The notes under the pieces are model-generated. The model saw only the letters and a list, made by a program, of their open reading frames with translations, did no database searches and was not told where the DNA came from. Positions 63,273-64,000 of a stretch of DNA of 64,000 nt are shown here, piece by piece; position 1 is the first letter of the stretch, and every line of letters begins with the position of its first letter. The position numbers and the translations under genes are program-made. This DNA is from Lampris incognitus. Lineage: Eukaryota > Chordata > Actinopteri > Lampriformes > Lampridae. Location: the NCBI RefSeq assembly GCF_029633865.1, contig NC_079213.1, forward strand, positions 93,793,682 to 93,857,681, written 5' to 3'.

Positions 63273-64000
63273 GTACACAACCATTATGTCTTTTATTACT
63301 AAGTGTTCATTGTGGACAATGTATGTTCTCACCGGGGCAAAATTATTTGGAAACAAGCAGTGCTTTGGAGTATTGTTATATGATGGTCATATGAGAAGAC
63401 CATAACGGCATACCATGTACTGCAGGATTGGGGTCCGCTTACTTTTCAAGTCAGTATTCTCAAAAGTTTTCATGAGAATTCAAAAACTAAAATTCAGGGA
63501 GGCATCCAGGTAGTGTAGCGGTCTATTCCGTTGCCTACCAACACAGGGATCACCGGTTCAAATCCCCGTGTTACCTCCGGCTTCGTCGGGCATCCCTACA
63601 GACACAATTGGCTGTCTTCAGGTGGGAAGCCGGATGTGGGTATGTGTCCTGGTCGCTGCACTAGTGCCTCCTCTGGTTGGTCGGGGTGCCTGTTCGGGGG
63701 AGGGGGGGGCCTGGGGTGAATAGCGTGATCCTCCCACATGCTACATCCCCCTGGTGAAACGCCTCACTGTCAGGTGAAAGGAGCTGTTGACTGCACATGT
63801 ATTGGAGGAGGCATGTGGTAGTCTGCAGCCCTCCCCGGATTGGCAAAGGGGGTGGAGTAACGACCGGGACAGCTCAGAAGAGTGGGGTAATTGGCCGGAT
63901 ACAAGTGGAGAGGGAAAAAAAAGGGGGGGGACTAAAATTCTTCTACTTGGTGTAGGTAATTGCACCTTAATGGACAGAGCTTTGAATCTGGCAGCATTCA
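63273..64000 (+). other. insr: Start of the next insr intron
   Basis: The intron starts gtacac and runs off the window. It contains one SINE-A copy. No equivalent of the mammalian 36-bp alternative exon 11 was seen in this part. Confidence 0.6.
63496..63930 (+). mobile_element. SINE-A copy 15
   Basis: A full-length sense copy with a perfect 10-bp target-site duplication actaaaattc (63486-63495 and 63931-63940). This fixes both ends of the family at 435 bp with a poly(G) end. Confidence 0.93.

Noticed and set aside
63273..64000. Alternative exon 11 of insr
   Set aside because: No 36-bp exon with flanking splice sites and matching content was seen; the intron runs off the window so absence cannot be claimed.

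Overview
The window is vertebrate genomic DNA, and the evidence points to a teleost fish. It holds nine exons of an insulin receptor gene separated by GT-AG introns. They sit in DNA filled with fish-type repeats: a DANA-like tRNA-derived SINE, Tc1 and hAT DNA transposons, an RTE/BovB-type LINE, a Ty3/gypsy element and many long CA/GT, GA and TA microsatellites. I see no bacterial, phage or CRISPR features.

The only host gene I can support is insr, on the + strand in the right quarter of the window (47273-63272). The exons encode most of the cysteine-rich domain, the L2 domain, FnIII-1, the first part of FnIII-2 and the start of the insert domain, ending in the alphaCT insulin-binding helix. 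All splice phases are mutually consistent. From exon 4 onward the exon lengths match the mammalian gene as I remember it (145, 215, 127, 251 and 168 bp, with small codon-sized differences in exons 4 and 10). Mammalian exon 3 is represented by two exons split by a 557-bp intron. The signal peptide and L1 exons and everything after alphaCT lie outside the window, so positions 1-47272 are most simply read as intron or 5' flank.

From left to right: 1-2526, a minus-strand LINE whose reading frame is open to the window edge; 3490-3920, a SINE; 3936-5132, a palindromic Tc1 fold-back element flanked by TA; 5144-9395, a minus-strand Ty3/gypsy element with two 174-bp LTRs and a frameshifted pol; 9400-29970, mostly non-coding DNA with scattered SINEs and microsatellites; 29975-32355, a hAT element with a decayed transposase; 32356-47272, more non-coding DNA with SINEs and very long dinucleotide tracts; 47273-64000, the insr exons and introns.

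The dominant repeat is a tRNA-headed SINE of about 430 bp, called SINE-A here, with fifteen copies. Several have target-site duplications of 7-14 bp that can be read by eye. A second, DANA-like family has eleven full or partial copies.

The most interesting points are the split of insr exon 3, the complementary (GU)n and (CA)n tracts that bracket its second half, charged substitutions in the alphaCT helix, an almost perfect 535-bp-arm Tc1 palindrome, and the uninterrupted LINE frame. Everything here was read by eye; no alignment or database search was run.
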